NCBI GenBank assembly: GCA_963210315.1
Contig: OY723247.1
Coordinates: 62,001-126,000 of the forward strand
Origin: Rhynchopus euleeides
Lineage: Eukaryota; Euglenozoa; Diplonemea; Diplonemida; Diplonemidae
Direction: 5' to 3'
DNA length: 64,000 nucleotides
Positions 24,845 through 37,255 of this stretch are shown in pieces. The notes beneath the pieces were generated by a model that was not told the origin of the DNA, searched no databases, and saw only the letters and a list, made by a program, of their open reading frames with translations. The translations under genes and the position numbers were made by a program. How positions within the stretch are numbered: the first letter of the stretch is position 1; the number at the start of each line of letters is the position of its first letter.

Positions 24845-25913
24845 ATGGGGAGGCAGCTGGACAAGCTGCTGGAGTCGGGACAATACACGATACGTATCAT
24901 CTCTCCATCACAGATCTCCATCCGAAACATCAAGAATGGTCTCCCGATGCCAGTCCCGTACGCGCTCACGATGGAGCTCAAGGCTGAAGAAGAAGCGAGG
25001 GAGTGGAGGGAGGAGTGGCAGGGGTTCCAGAAGGAGATCTTTGGGGAGGATCCGGATGCCGATGACTCCCCCCTGGATGCTGATGAGATCGTGTCCCAGA
25101 TCCGGGCAGCGGCAGACCATGGGAAGATGATGGATGCAAGGACCGACATGGGCCTAATAGACGACCCCATCGAAGATGACGAGTACATCGCCTTCTTGGA
25201 GCATCAGCGCAACAATCTGGACGATGGGGATGATTCTGATGACACAGCTGATGATGGGGAGGATTCTGACGACGAAAGCGGGATCTATCTGACATACGTG
25301 CCACCCATCGACCCTGTCCCAAATTCGGTGACTGTTCTTGTTCCTCAAGAGAACAGTGACAAGGCTCCACAACCGAACAAGGAGGAGATCAACGTGCAGG
25401 ATCTTCTGGCAAGTCTGTACAGCATAAGCTGGCCTCTGTCAGCACTGGAGCCGGCCGGCGACAATCCCGAGCTGGCGGCTGTCTGTCCTGAGAGCAAAGA
25501 GGGAGAAGAACAGGCTGACGACGGTGCCGAGCTGACAGCTGTGTCTCGCCCTCTTCTGTCCTCACTCCTGACCCCTCGGATGGGAACAGAAGAGCCTGGA
25601 AGACGCGTGCGTGTTGAAACAGTCACAAGATACGAGAAGAGGTGGGACGACGAGGTATGCCATGCACACACGATTCGATACTCAATCACCACACACCAAT
25701 CAGATCGTCTGCACGAGATGTCTCTTTGCCTTCAAAAACACCGCCGCATACAACAAGCACAAGGAGGGGTGCCTCCAGTTCTGCAGATCATGCGGAGCGG
25801 TTGTCGGCAGGAAAAGCCACAAGTGCCGTGCTGGAACGAAGCGGAAGCATGAGAGGGACAGACGGTTCCTCAAGGGGCGGGACATGTGGGAGGTCAGGTG
25901 GGGGACGCCATAA
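24845..25913 (+). pseudogene. Acidic protein with C-terminal zinc finger, frameshifted
   Basis: The ATG at 24845 opens a frame of 335 residues. It is rich in Asp/Glu, with an Asp/Ser stretch around residues 118-142, and has no known fold. From about 25690 the coding signal moves to the +1 frame (ending at the TAA at 25911), where CTRC...H...C followed by CRSCG...HKC forms two Cys/His zinc-binding clusters and a basic tail. In the original frame the residues after this point look random. Joining the frames would need a shift of one base, so either a pseudogene, a sequencing error or an unrecognised small intron is present. The finger resembles in layout the N-terminal fingers of the Helitron-derived protein next door. 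Function is unknown. Confidence 0.6.
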
Positions 25914-26334
25914 AAAAACGGTGTGTGTGATGTAAAAATACAATAACAAAAAATATACAAAAGGTTGCACCGCCGAAGGTAATCGACAACACATCAGGGT
26001 ATTGTTGATGCACGAAGCTGAAGGCGTGTGACTTGGGAAGGAGAGAGGGAGGGGGGCGGGAAAGGGAAAATAAAAAAGAAACTGAAAGCCCTACACCAAC
26101 CGGCTCGATACCTGGGAGTGTCGAAAAGGGGGCGTCCGTTTTGGCCAACGGGTGAAATGAGCAGCCACAGAATCAAGCGACAGAGCAGTGACAGACACAG
26201 ACAAGACACGTCCGACGCAGCCCCCTCCCCACGAAATCATTGCAGGACGACACACAAATACAGCAACACACTCACACCAAGCATACACCTACCACCAGCG
26301 CAGTAAGGTAGCAACGGGTGCTTACACTTCTAGT
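25914..26334. other. Spacer between gene island and first octamer array
   Basis: No gene seen. It holds the second copy of the 40-bp motif (26128-26167), an ACGGGTGCTTA leader (26314-26324) that also precedes the fourth octamer array, and unremarkable A-rich sequence. Confidence 0.6.
26128..26167 (+). repeat. 40-bp intergenic motif, copy 2
   Basis: Matches 24636-24675 with five mismatches, sharing gggggcgtccgt at the left and cgggtgaaa and gagcagcca at the right. It lies 214 bp after the stop of the acidic/zinc-finger gene. Confidence 0.7.
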
Positions 26335-28638
26335 GCGGGTTTGCGGGTTTGCGGGTTTGCGGGTTTGCGGGTTTGCGGGTTTGCGGGTTTGCGGGTTTGC
26401 GGGTTTGCGGGTTTGCGGGTTTGCGGGTTTGCGGGTTTGCGGGTTTGCGGGTTTGCGGGTTTGCGGGTTTGCGGGTTTGCGGGTTTGCGGGTTTGCGGGT
26501 TTGCGGGTTTGCGGGTTTGCGGGTTTGCGGGTTTGCGGGTTTGCGGGTTTGCGGGTTTGCGGGTTTGCGGGTTTGCGGGTTTGCGGGTTTGCGGGTTTGC
26601 GGGTTTGCGGGTTTGCGGGTTTGCGGGTTTGCGGGTTTGCGGGTTTGCGGGTTTGCGGGTTTGCGGGTTTGCGGGTTTGCGGGTTTGCGGGTTTGCGGGT
26701 TTGCGGGTTTGCGGGTTTGCGGGTTTGCGGGTTTGCGGGTTTGCGGGTTTGCGGGTTTGCGGGTTTGCGGGTTTGCGGGTTTGCGGGTTTGCGGGTTTGC
26801 GGGTTTGCGGGTTTGCGGGTTTGCGGGTTTGCGGGTTTGCGGGTTTGCGGGTTTGCGGGTTTGCGGGTTTGCGGGTTTGCGGGTTTGCGGGTTTGCGGGT
26901 TTGCGGGTTTGCGGGTTTGCGGGTTTGCGGGTTTGCGGGTTTGCGGGTTTGCGGGTTTGCGGGTTTGCGGGTTTGCGGGTTTGCGGGTTTGCGGGTTTGC
27001 GGGTTTGCGGGTTTGCGGGTTTGCGGGTTTGCGGGTTTGCGGGTTTGCGGGTTTGCGGGTTTGCGGGTTTGCGGGTTTGCGGGTTTGCGGGTTTGCGGGT
27101 TTGCGGGTTTGCGGGTTTGCGGGTTTGCGGGTTTGCGGGTTTGCGGGTTTGCGGGTTTGCGGGTTTGCGGGTTTGCGGGTTTGCGGGTTTGCGGGTTTGC
27201 GGGTTTGCGGGTTTGCGGGTTTGCGGGTTTGCGGGTTTGCGGGTTTGCGGGTTTGCGGGTTTGCGGGTTTGCGGGTTTGCGGGTTTGCGGGTTTGCGGGT
27301 TTGCGGGTTTGCGGGTTTGCGGGTTTGCGGGTTTGCGGGTTTGCGGGTTTGCGGGTTTGCGGGTTTGCGGGTTTGCGGGTTTGCGGGTTTGCGGGTTTGC
27401 GGGTTTGCGGGTTTGCGGGTTTGCGGGTTTGCGGGTTTGCGGGTTTGCGGGTTTGCGGGTTTGCGGGTTTGCGGGTTTGCGGGTTTGCGGGTTTGCGGGT
27501 TTGCGGGTTTGCGGGTTTGCGGGTTTGCGGGTTTGCGGGTTTGCGGGTTTGCGGGTTTGCGGGTTTGCGGGTTTGCGGGTTTGCGGGTTTGCGGGTTTGC
27601 GGGTTTGCGGGTTTGCGGGTTTGCGGGTTTGCGGGTTTGCGGGTTTGCGGGTTTGCGGGTTTGCGGGTTTGCGGGTTTGCGGGTTTGCGGGTTTGCGGGT
27701 TTGCGGGTTTGCGGGTTTGCGGGTTTGCGGGTTTGCGGGTTTGCGGGTTTGCGGGTTTGCGGGTTTGCGGGTTTGCGGGTTTGCGGGTTTGCGGGTTTGC
27801 GGGTTTGCGGGTTTGCGGGTTTGCGGGTTTGCGGGTTTGCGGGTTTGCGGGTTTGCGGGTTTGCGGGTTTGCGGGTTTGCGGGTTTGCGGGTTTGCGGGT
27901 TTGCGGGTTTGCGGGTTTGCGGGTTTGCGGGTTTGCGGGTTTGCGGGTTTGCGGGTTTGCGGGTTTGCGGGTTTGCGGGTTTGCGGGTTTGCGGGTTTGC
28001 GGGTTTGCGGGTTTGCGGGTTTGCGGGTTTGCGGGTTTGCGGGTTTGCGGGTTTGCGGGTTTGCGGGTTTGCGGGTTTGCGGGTTTGCGGGTTTGCGGGT
28101 TTGCGGGTTTGCGGGTTTGCGGGTTTGCGGGTTTGCGGGTTTTGCGGGTTTGCGGGTTTGCGGGTTTGCGGGTTTGCGGGTTTGCGGGTTTGCGGGTTTG
28201 CGGGTTTGCGGGTTTGCGGGATTGCGGGTTTGCGGGTTTGCGGGTTTGCGGGTTTGCGGGTTTGCGGGTTTGCGGGTTTGCGGGTTTGCGGGTTTGCGGG
28301 TTTGCGGGTTTGCGGGTTTGCGGGTTTGCGGGTTTGCGGGTTTGCGGGTTTGCGGGTTTGCGGGTTTGCGGGTTTGCGGGTTTGCGGGTTTGCGGGTTTG
28401 CGGGTTTGCGGGTTTGCGGGTTTGCGGGTTTGCGGGTTTGCGGGTTTGCGGGTTTGCGGGTTTGCGGGTTTGCGGGTTTGCGGGTTTGCGGGTTTGCGGG
28501 TTTGCGGGTTTGCGGGTTTGCGGGTTTGCGGGTTTGCGGGTTTGCGGGTTTGCGGGTTTGCGGGTTTGCGGGTTTGCGGGTTTGCGGGTTTGCGGGTTTG
28601 CGGGTTTGCGGGTTTGCGGGTTTGCGGGTTTGCGGGTT
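26335..28638. repeat. TTTGCGGG octamer array 1 (about 288 copies)
   Basis: Uninterrupted gcgggttt units on the + strand. The only departures seen are one extra T near 28141 and one ttt-to-att change near 28220. The unit has no stop codon in any frame, which creates spurious ORFs of over 750 codons. GGG tracts every 8 bp separated by TTTGC satisfy the simple G-quadruplex pattern throughout. The array ends directly in the 570-bp satellite at actataatgtatag. Confidence 0.98.
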
Positions 28639-31600
28639 ACTATAATGTATAGTGGAAACCCAGGCTTTTACCACTACAGGGCAGATGCACAATTTTGCGC
28701 TTGGAATTTTTTGAGATTTCTTTTTATGGTGAAAAGAACGGAGCGCAACGGACCCAAAAGTAAGCGGGGCCGCCACTTTTCTGCTCAGAATTTTGTTCGA
28801 CTTTGATAAAAACACTGAATTTCCCCTAACCAGCCAAAAATCCCACCTAAAATCCGGTTTTTGGTGACGTCGGCAATATTTTCGAAACGGCTCAGAACTA
28901 ACAAATTCCTTCGATCGTGGAATTTCCGGGGGGTGTGCCTACCTGAAAACAATTTCGGATTTCAGCCACTCGAAAATCCGTCCATGTTGGGTGCCATAGG
29001 GAAGTGCAACTTTTTGGCTGAAAATTCCTTAGGGAAATCGCCCATAGTAGTTTTATACCGTTTCCGCGGCGAAAACGGGCTGAAAACTGATGACAACGCA
29101 CCACCACGTCCCGCTAGGTATGGGTAGCGACCCGGGAATATCGGTCAGTTTTCACAGAAATTAGTGGAAGATAAAAAATCTGTCCCCCAGCCAGGGGTCC
29201 CTGTGGTTACTATAATGTATAGTGGAAACCCAGGCTTTTACCACTACAGGGCAGATGCACAATTTTGCGCTTGGAATTTTTTGAGATTTCTTTTTATGGT
29301 GAAAAGAACGGAGCGCAACGGACCCAAAAGTAAGCGGGGCCGCCACTTTTCTGCTCAGAATTTTGTTCGACTTTGATAAAAACACTGAATTTCCCCTAAC
29401 CAGCCAAAAATCCCACCTAAAATCCGGTTTTTGGTGACGTCGGCAATATTTTCGAAACGGCTCAGAACTAACAAATTCCTTCGATCGTGGAATTTCCGGG
29501 GGGTGTGCCTACCTGAAAACAATTTCGGATTTCAGCCACTCGAAAATCCGTCCATGTTGGGTGCCATAGGGAAGTGCAACTTTTTGGCTGAAAATTCCTT
29601 AGGGAAATCGCCCATAGTAGTTTTATACCGTTTCCGCGGCGAAAACGGGCTGAAAACTGATGACAACGCACCACCACGTCCCGCTAGGTATGGGTAGCGA
29701 CCCGGGAATATCGGTCAGTTTTCACAGAAATTAGTGGAAGATAAAAAATCTGTCCCCCAGCCAGGGGTCCCTGTGGTTACTATAATGTATAGTGGAAACC
29801 CAGGCTTTTACCACTACAGGGCAGATGCACAATTTTGCGCTTGGAATTTTTTGAGATTTCTTTTTATGGTGAAAAGAACGGAGCGCAACGGACCCAAAAG
29901 TAAGCGGGGCCGCCACTTTTCTGCTCAGAATTTTGTTCGACTTTGATAAAAACACTGAATTTCCCCTAACCAGCCAAAAATCCCACCTAAAATCCGGTTT
30001 TTGGTGACGTCGGCAATATTTTCGAAACGGCTCAGAACTAACAAATTCCTTCGATCGTGGAATTTCCGGGGGGTGTGCCTACCTGAAAACAATTTCGGAT
30101 TTCAGCCACTCGAAAATCCGTCCATGTTGGGTGCCATAGGGAAGTGCAACTTTTTGGCTGAAAATTCCTTAGGGAAATCGCCCATAGTAGTTTTATACCG
30201 TTTCCGCGGCGAAAACGGGCTGAAAACTGATGACAACGCACCACCACGTCCCGCTAGGTATGGGTAGCGACCCGGGAATATCGGTCAGTTTTCACAGAAA
30301 TTAGTGGAAGATAAAAAATCTGTCCCCCAGCCAGGGGTCCCTGTGGTTACTATAATGTATAGTGGAAACCCAGGCTTTTACCACTACAGGGCAGATGCAC
30401 AATTTTGCGCTTGGAATTTTTTGAGATTTCTTTTTATGGTGAAAAGAACGGAGCGCAACGGACCCAAAAGTAAGCGGGGCCGCCACTTTTCTGCTCAGAA
30501 TTTTGTTCGACTTTGATAAAAACACTGAATTTCCCCTAACCAGCCAAAAATCCCACCTAAAATCCGGTTTTTGGTGACGTCGGCAATATTTTCGAAACGG
30601 CTCAGAACTAACAAATTCCTTCGATCGTGGAATTTCCGGGGGGTGTGCCTACCTGAAAACAATTTCGGATTTCAGCCACTCGAAAATCCGTCCATGTTGG
30701 GTGCCATAGGGAAGTGCAACTTTTTGGCTGAAAATTCCTTAGGGAAATCGCCCATAGTAGTTTTATACCGTTTCCGCGGCGAAAACGGGCTGAAAACTGA
30801 TGACAACGCACCACCACGTCCCGCTAGGTATGGGTAGCGACCCGGGAATATCGGTCAGTTTTCACAGAAATTAGTGGAAGATAAAAAATCTGTCCCCCAG
30901 CCAGGGGTCCCTGTGGTTACTATAATGTATAGTGGAAACCCAGGCTTTTACCACTACAGGGCAGATGCACAATTTTGCGCTTGGAATTTTTTGAGATTTC
31001 TTTTTATGGTGAAAAGAACGGAGCGCAACGGACCCAAAAGTAAGCGGGGCCGCCACTTTTCTGCTCAGAATTTTGTTCGACTTTGATAAAAACACTGAAT
31101 TTCCCCTAACCAGCCAAAAATCCCACCTAAAATCCGGTTTTTGGTGACGTCGGCAATATTTTCGAAACGGCTCAGAACTAACAAATTCCTTCGATCGTGG
31201 AATTTCCGGGGGGTGTGCCTACCTGAAAACAATTTCGGATTTCAGCCACTCGAAAATCCGTCCATGTTGGGTGCCATAGGGAAGTGCAACTTTTTGGCTG
31301 AAAATTCCTTAGGGAAATCGCCCATAGTAGTTTTATACCGTTTCCGCGGCGAAAACGGGCTGAAAACTGATGACAACGCACCACCACGTCCCGCTAGGTA
31401 TGGGTAGCGACCCGGGAATATCGGTCAGTTTTCACAGAAATTAGTGGAAGATAAAAAATCTGTCCCCCAGCCAGGGGTCCCTGTGGTTACTATAATGTAT
31501 AGTGGAAACCCAGGCTTTTACCACTACAGGGCAGATGCACAATTTTGCGCTTGGAATTTTTTGAGATTTCTTTTTATGGTGAAAAGAACGGAGCGCAACG

Positions 31601-31937
31601 GACCCAAAAGTAAGCGGGGCCGCCACTTTTCTGCTCAGAATTTTGTTCGACTTTGATAAAAACACTGAATTTCCCCTAACCAGCCAAAAATCCCACCTAA
31701 AATCCGGTTTTTGGTGACGTCGGCAATATTTTCGAAACGGCTCAGAACTAACAAATTCCTTCGATCGTGGAATTTCCGGGGGGTGTGCCTACCTGAAAAC
31801 AATTTCGGATTTCAGCCACTCGAAAATCCGTCCATGTTGGGTGCCATAGGGAAGTGCAACTTTTTGGCTGAAAATTCCTTAGGGAAATCGCCCATAGTAG
31901 TTTTATACCGTTTCCGCGGCGAAAACGGGCTGAAAAC
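28639..31937. repeat. 570-bp satellite, block 1 (about 5.8 copies)
   Basis: Near-identical 570-bp units, with anchors at 28634, 29204, 29774, 30344, 30914 and 31484. The last is cut at 31937. 570 is 3 x 190. Several stretches match the 561-bp family, for example aatatcggtcagttttcacag and ccttagggaaatc...gaaaactgatgac. ORFs of 69-103 codons repeat with the unit and are judged non-coding. Confidence 0.96.
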
Positions 31938-32178
31938 TTCCTGCATGCTTCCGGCGCACTATTCCGTTCAAGTAGACCCCGCGGATCAACAGATGCAGAA
32001 TTTCAGCCCTCAAATTTTGTAGGTCCATTCGGGGTCCTCCTGTCAGAACTGCACAAACAGGATCATGAGATACACAGCGACAGCAGGACTGTCTACATTC
32101 GGCGACTTCGACTCAGCCGTCTGACGCTTCCCAGTGCCACAAACAGACAACACGCAGACACGCTTGCTCATTTCTCGT
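31938..32178. repeat. Duplicated leader of octamer array 2
   Basis: 241 bp that recur at 37256-37512 just before array 3, identical as far as I can compare except that this copy lacks 16 bases found near 37271. It begins ttcctgcatgcttcc and runs straight into the octamers. No gene is evident. Confidence 0.92.
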
Positions 32179-33762
32179 GCGGGTTTGCGGGTTTGCGGGT
32201 TTGCGGGTTTGCGGGTTTGCGGGTTTGCGGGTTTGCGGGTTTGCGGGTTTGCGGGTTTGCGGGTTTGCGGGTTTGCGGGTTTGCGGGTTTGCGGGTTTGC
32301 GGGTTTGCGGGTTTGCGGGTTTGCGGGTTTGCGGGTTTGCGGGTTTGCGGGTTTGCGGGTTTGCGGGTTTGCGGGTTTGCGGGTTTGCGGGTTTGCGGGT
32401 TTGCGGGTTTGCGGGTTTGCGGGTTTGCGGGTTTGCGGGTTTGCGGGTTTTGCGGGTTTGCGGGTTTGCGGGTTTGCGGGTTTGCGGGTTTGCGGGTTTG
32501 CGGGTTTGCGGGTTTGCGGGTTTGCGGGTTTGCGGGTTTGCGGGTTTGCGGGTTTGCGGGTTTGCGGGTTTGCGGGTTTGCGGGTTTGCGGGTTTGCGGG
32601 TTTGCGGGTTTGCGGGTTTGCGGGTTTGCGGGTTTGCGGGTTTGCGGGTTTGCGGGTTTGCGGGTTTGCGGGTTTGCGGGTTTGCGGGTTTGCGGGTTTG
32701 CGGGTTTGCGGGTTTGCGGGTTTGCGGGTTTGCGGGTTTGCGGGTTTGCGGGTTTGCGGGTTTGCGGGTTTGCGGGTTTGCGGGTTTGCGGGTTTGCGGG
32801 TTTGCGGGTTTGCGGGTTTGCGGGTTTGCGGGTTTGCGGGTTTGCGGGTTTGCGGGTTTGCGGGTTTGCGGGTTTGCGGGTTTGCGGGTTTGCGGGTTTG
32901 CGGGTTTGCGGGTTTGCGGGTTTGCGGGTTTGCGGGTTTGCGGGTTTGCGGGTTTGCGGGTTTGCGGGTTTGCGGGTTTGCGGGTTTGCGGGTTTGCGGG
33001 TTTGCGGGTTTGCGGGTTTGCGGGTTTGCGGGTTTGCGGGTTTGCGGGTTTGCGGGTTTGCGGGTTTGCGGGTTTGCGGGTTTGCGGGTTTGCGGGTTTG
33101 CGGGTTTGCGGGTTTGCGGGTTTGCGGGTTTGCGGGTTTGCGGGTTTGCGGGTTTGCGGGTTTGCGGGTTTGCGGGTTTGCGGGTTTGCGGGTTTGCGGG
33201 TTTGCGGGTTTGCGGGTTTGCGGGTTTGCGGGTTTGCGGGTTTGCGGGTTTGCGGGTTTGCGGGTTTGCGGGTTTGCGGGTTTGCGGGTTTGCGGGTTTG
33301 CGGGTTTGCGGGTTTGCGGGTTTGCGGGTTTGCGGGTTTGCGGGTTTGCGGGTTTGCGGGTTTGCGGGTTTGCGGGTTTGCGGGTTTGCGGGTTTGCGGG
33401 TTTGCGGGTTTGCGGGTTTGCGGGTTTGCGGGTTTGCGGGTTTGCGGGTTTGCGGGTTTGCGGGTTTGCGGGTTTGCGGGTTTGCGGGTTTGCGGGTTTG
33501 CGGGTTTGCGGGTTTGCGGGTTTGCGGGTTTGCGGGTTTGCGGGTTTGCGGGTTTGCGGGTTTGCGGGTTTGCGGGTTTGCGGGTTTGCGGGTTTGCGGG
33601 TTTGCGGGTTTGCGGGTTTGCGGGTTTGCGGGTTTGCGGGTTTGCGGGTTTGCGGGTTTGCGGGTTTGCGGGTTTGCGGGTTTGCGGGTTTGCGGGTTTG
33701 CGGGTTTGCGGGTTTGCGGGTTTGCGGGTTTGCGGGTTTGCGGGTTTGCGGGTTTGCGGGTT
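32179..33762. repeat. TTTGCGGG octamer array 2 (about 198 copies)
   Basis: Perfect octamers apart from one extra T near 32450. The left flank is the duplicated leader. The right flank is the same 570-bp satellite junction (gggttactataatg) as array 1. Confidence 0.98.
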
Positions 33763-35976
33763 ACTATAATGTATAGTGGAAACCCAGGCTTTTACCACTA
33801 CAGGGCAGATGCACAATTTTGCGCTTGGAATTTTTTGAGATTTTTTTTTATGGTGAAAAGAACGGAGCGCAACGGACCCAAAAGTAAGCGGGGCCGCCAC
33901 TTTTCTGCTCAGAATTTTGTTCGACTTTGATAAAAACACTGAATTTCCCCTAACCAGCCAAAAATCCCACCTAAAATCCGGTTTTTGGTGACGTCGGCAA
34001 TATTTTCGAAACGGCTCAGAACTAAAAAATTCCTTCGATCGTGGAATTTCCGGGGGGTGTGCCTACCCGAAAACAATTTCGGATTTCAGCCACTCGAAAA
34101 TCCGTCCATGTTGGGTGCCATAGGGAAGTGCAACTTTTTGGCTGAAAATTCCTTAGGGAAATCGCCCATAGTAGTTTTATACCGTTTCCGCGGCGAAAAC
34201 GGGCTGAAAACTGATGACAACGCACCACCACGTCCCGCTAGGTATGGGTAGCGACCCGGGAATATCGGTCAGTTTTCACAGAAATTAGTGGAAGATAAAA
34301 AATCTGTCCCCCAGCCAGGGGTCCCTGTGGTTACTATAATGTATAGTGGAAACCCAGGCTTTTACCACTACAGGGCAGATGCACAATTTTGCGCTTGGAA
34401 TTTTTTGAGATTTTTTTTTATGGTGAAAAGAACGGAGCGCAACGGACCCAAAAGTAAGCGGGGCCGCCACTTTTCTGCTCAGAATTTTGTTCGACTTTGA
34501 TAAAAACACTGAATTTCCCCTAACCAGCCAAAAATCCCACCTAAAATCCGGTTTTTGGTGACGTCGGCAATATTTTCGAAACGGCTCAGAACTAAAAAAT
34601 TCCTTCGATCGTGGAATTTCCGGGGGGTGTGCCTACCCGAAAACAATTTCGGATTTCAGCCACTCGAAAATCCGTCCATGTTGGGTGCCATAGGGAAGTG
34701 CAACTTTTTGGCTGAAAATTCCTTAGGGAAATCGCCCATAGTAGTTTTATACCGTTTCCGCGGCGAAAACGGGCTGAAAACTGATGACAACGCACCACCA
34801 CGTCCCGCTAGGTATGGGTAGCGACCCGGGAATATCGGTCAGTTTTCACAGAAATTAGTGGAAGATAAAAAATCTGTCCCCCAGCCAGGGGTCCCTGTGG
34901 TTACTATAATGTATAGTGGAAACCCAGGCTTTTACCACTACAGGGCAGATGCACAATTTTGCGCTTGGAATTTTTTGAGATTTTTTTTTATGGTGAAAAG
35001 AACGGAGCGCAACGGACCCAAAAGTAAGCGGGGCCGCCACTTTTCTGCTCAGAATTTTGTTCGACTTTGATAAAAACACTGAATTTCCCCTAACCAGCCA
35101 AAAATCCCACCTAAAATCCGGTTTTTGGTGACGTCGGCAATATTTTCGAAACGGCTCAGAACTAAAAAATTCCTTCGATCGTGGAATTTCCGGGGGGTGT
35201 GCCTACCCGAAAACAATTTCGGATTTCAGCCACTCGAAAATCCGTCCATGTTGGGTGCCATAGGGAAGTGCAACTTTTTGGCTGAAAATTCCTTAGGGAA
35301 ATCGCCCATAGTAGTTTTATACCGTTTCCGCGGCGAAAACGGGCTGAAAACTGATGACAACGCACCACCACGTCCCGCTAGGTATGGGTAGCGACCCGGG
35401 AATATCGGTCAGTTTTCACAGAAATTAGTGGAAGATAAAAAATCTGTCCCCCAGCCAGGGGTCCCTGTGGTTACTATAATGTATAGTGGAAACCCAGGCT
35501 TTTACCACTACAGGGCAGATGCACAATTTTGCGCTTGGAATTTTTTGAGATTTCTTTTTATGGTGAAAAGAACGGAGCGCAACGGACCCAAAAGTAAGCG
35601 GGGCCGCCACTTTTCTGCTCAGAATTTTGTTCGACTTTGATAAAAACACTGAATTTCCCCTAACCAGCCAAAAATCCCACCTAAAATCCGGTTTTTGGTG
35701 ACGTCGGCAATATTTTCGAAACGGCTCAGAACTAACAAATTCCTTCGATCGTGGAATTTCCGGGGGGTGTGCCTACCTGAAAACAATTTCGGATTTCAGC
35801 CACTCGAAAATCCGTCCATGTTGGGTGCCATAGGGAAGTGCAACTTTTTGGCTGAAAATTCCTTAGGGAAATCGCCCATAGTAGTTTTATACCGTTTCCG
35901 CGGCGAAAACGGGCTGAAAACTGATGACAACGCACCACCACGTCCCGCTAGGTATGGGTAGCGACCCGGGAATATC
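33763..35976. repeat. 570-bp satellite, block 2 (about 3.9 copies)
   Basis: Anchors at 33758, 34328, 34898 and 35468. The first three units share substitutions that differ from block 1: gattttttttta for gatttctttttta-type sequence, actaaaaaatt for actaacaaatt, and ctacccg for ctacctg. The last unit reverts to the block 1 type, which points to conversion or unequal exchange between blocks. It is cut at 35976. Confidence 0.95.
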
Positions 35977-37255
35977 TTAGAAACGCCTGCAACACTATTT
36001 CTTCGATAGAATCGGATCGTTGTGTGGCCGATGCCGCCGACACATACGGGTGTTGCCGGAGCCTGGGGCTATTCCAGCCACGGACTGAAATGGAAGACGC
36101 CTGGCCATTGTCGTTTGAGTACGCCGAGGACACGGAGTCCGCCACACATTATCACTGTCGGACAACATGCACAAAAGAAATTCTGGTTTCATCTTGGCCT
36201 GCCAGATGGAGTTACAGTGACCCAAAGATCTGATGGAGTCACAGTGGCCCTAAATTCTGAACCCACACAAGCACCTTGCCATACAACATGCAGTCAGTGG
36301 TCTGTGCACTCGACTCCATGCAACAAGCCTGTCATGGGCTTGGCAGGTTCTGCCCTTTGTGGTTTGCACCCCACATGATCAGATCAAGAACAACAGGAGT
36401 TGCCACCTCACAGGCGTGATTGTGACGACTGACACCTGCCGAGACTGAGGCAGCACAAGGAGGGCAGCACTCAGGCAGCCGACTGGGCCACGACCGAGTC
36501 CCGCCTCTGTTGTCTGGTGGTACTAGCGACCGCCCAACCCAACCATCCATGCCACCAAGATCAGAGGCTCCCCTCGAAGATCGAACAACGTTGCCACGGG
36601 CGTGATAGCGATGACTGACAGGTCTGCAGAAGCTGCAGCACCACGAGGATCCCGTCTGCAGGGCGCGTTGTGCAGCCCCACCGCGAGACTGAAGCAGCTG
36701 CACCACGTGCCCACTACCGTTGTCTGGCAGCACTCAGCGGCAGCGGCAGGAGTCGTGCATGCATCGGGGGAGTGCAACCTGCAAATGTTGAAGCTCTTCA
36801 GGATTGCAATTCTGGATGTGTCGATCCGTGGGGTGGGCTTGATCGGTGGTGTGTGCTGCAGAAGAGTGCACACAGCCTGCCATCAATTACCCGCTTGGAA
36901 CATGACTACATACACATCCACAGGAGCGGCTTTCTCCTCCATTCTGCAGGTTCTGCGGTTTGCGGGTTTCCCGCTGCACGGAGACTGAGGGCAGCTGCAC
37001 CACGTGCAGTTGCGACTCCGGGCAGCTCCGTTGTCTGGCGCCACTGCGTGGCAGCAACGAGCATGAGCCACACTGGTCACAACCGGCACTGGCATTGGAT
37101 GGAGGGCGGGTGTGTCAGGTCACTGTCCGTGCAGGTGTTGTGGAGAGTGCAACTTATGACTGCACAGAGGGCCCGTCGGCAGTCGTCCGAATATCAAACC
37201 TGTTCACGAAGTGGGAATTCACGGTGTGTTTGCAGGCGGGCGAGACGCTTCACCC
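35977..37255. repeat. Degenerate repeat region without a gene
   Basis: About 1.3 kb of moderately GC-rich sequence with diverged internal repeats. ccgttgtctggc-like cores lie at 36509, 36717 and 37030, each preceded by gagactgaRgcag (near 36447, 36685 and 36982). A further pair reads ggttctgccctttgtggtttgc (near 36344) and ggttctgcggtttgcggg (near 36949). The latter contains a miniature octamer seed, gcggtttgcgggttt. The ORFs here are shadows of the repeats with no known domain. Confidence 0.6.

Noticed and set aside
26335..28638. Octamer arrays as true chromosome ends
   Set aside because: They are internal, flanked on both sides, and the unit is not a known telomere repeat; kept only as a hypothesis.
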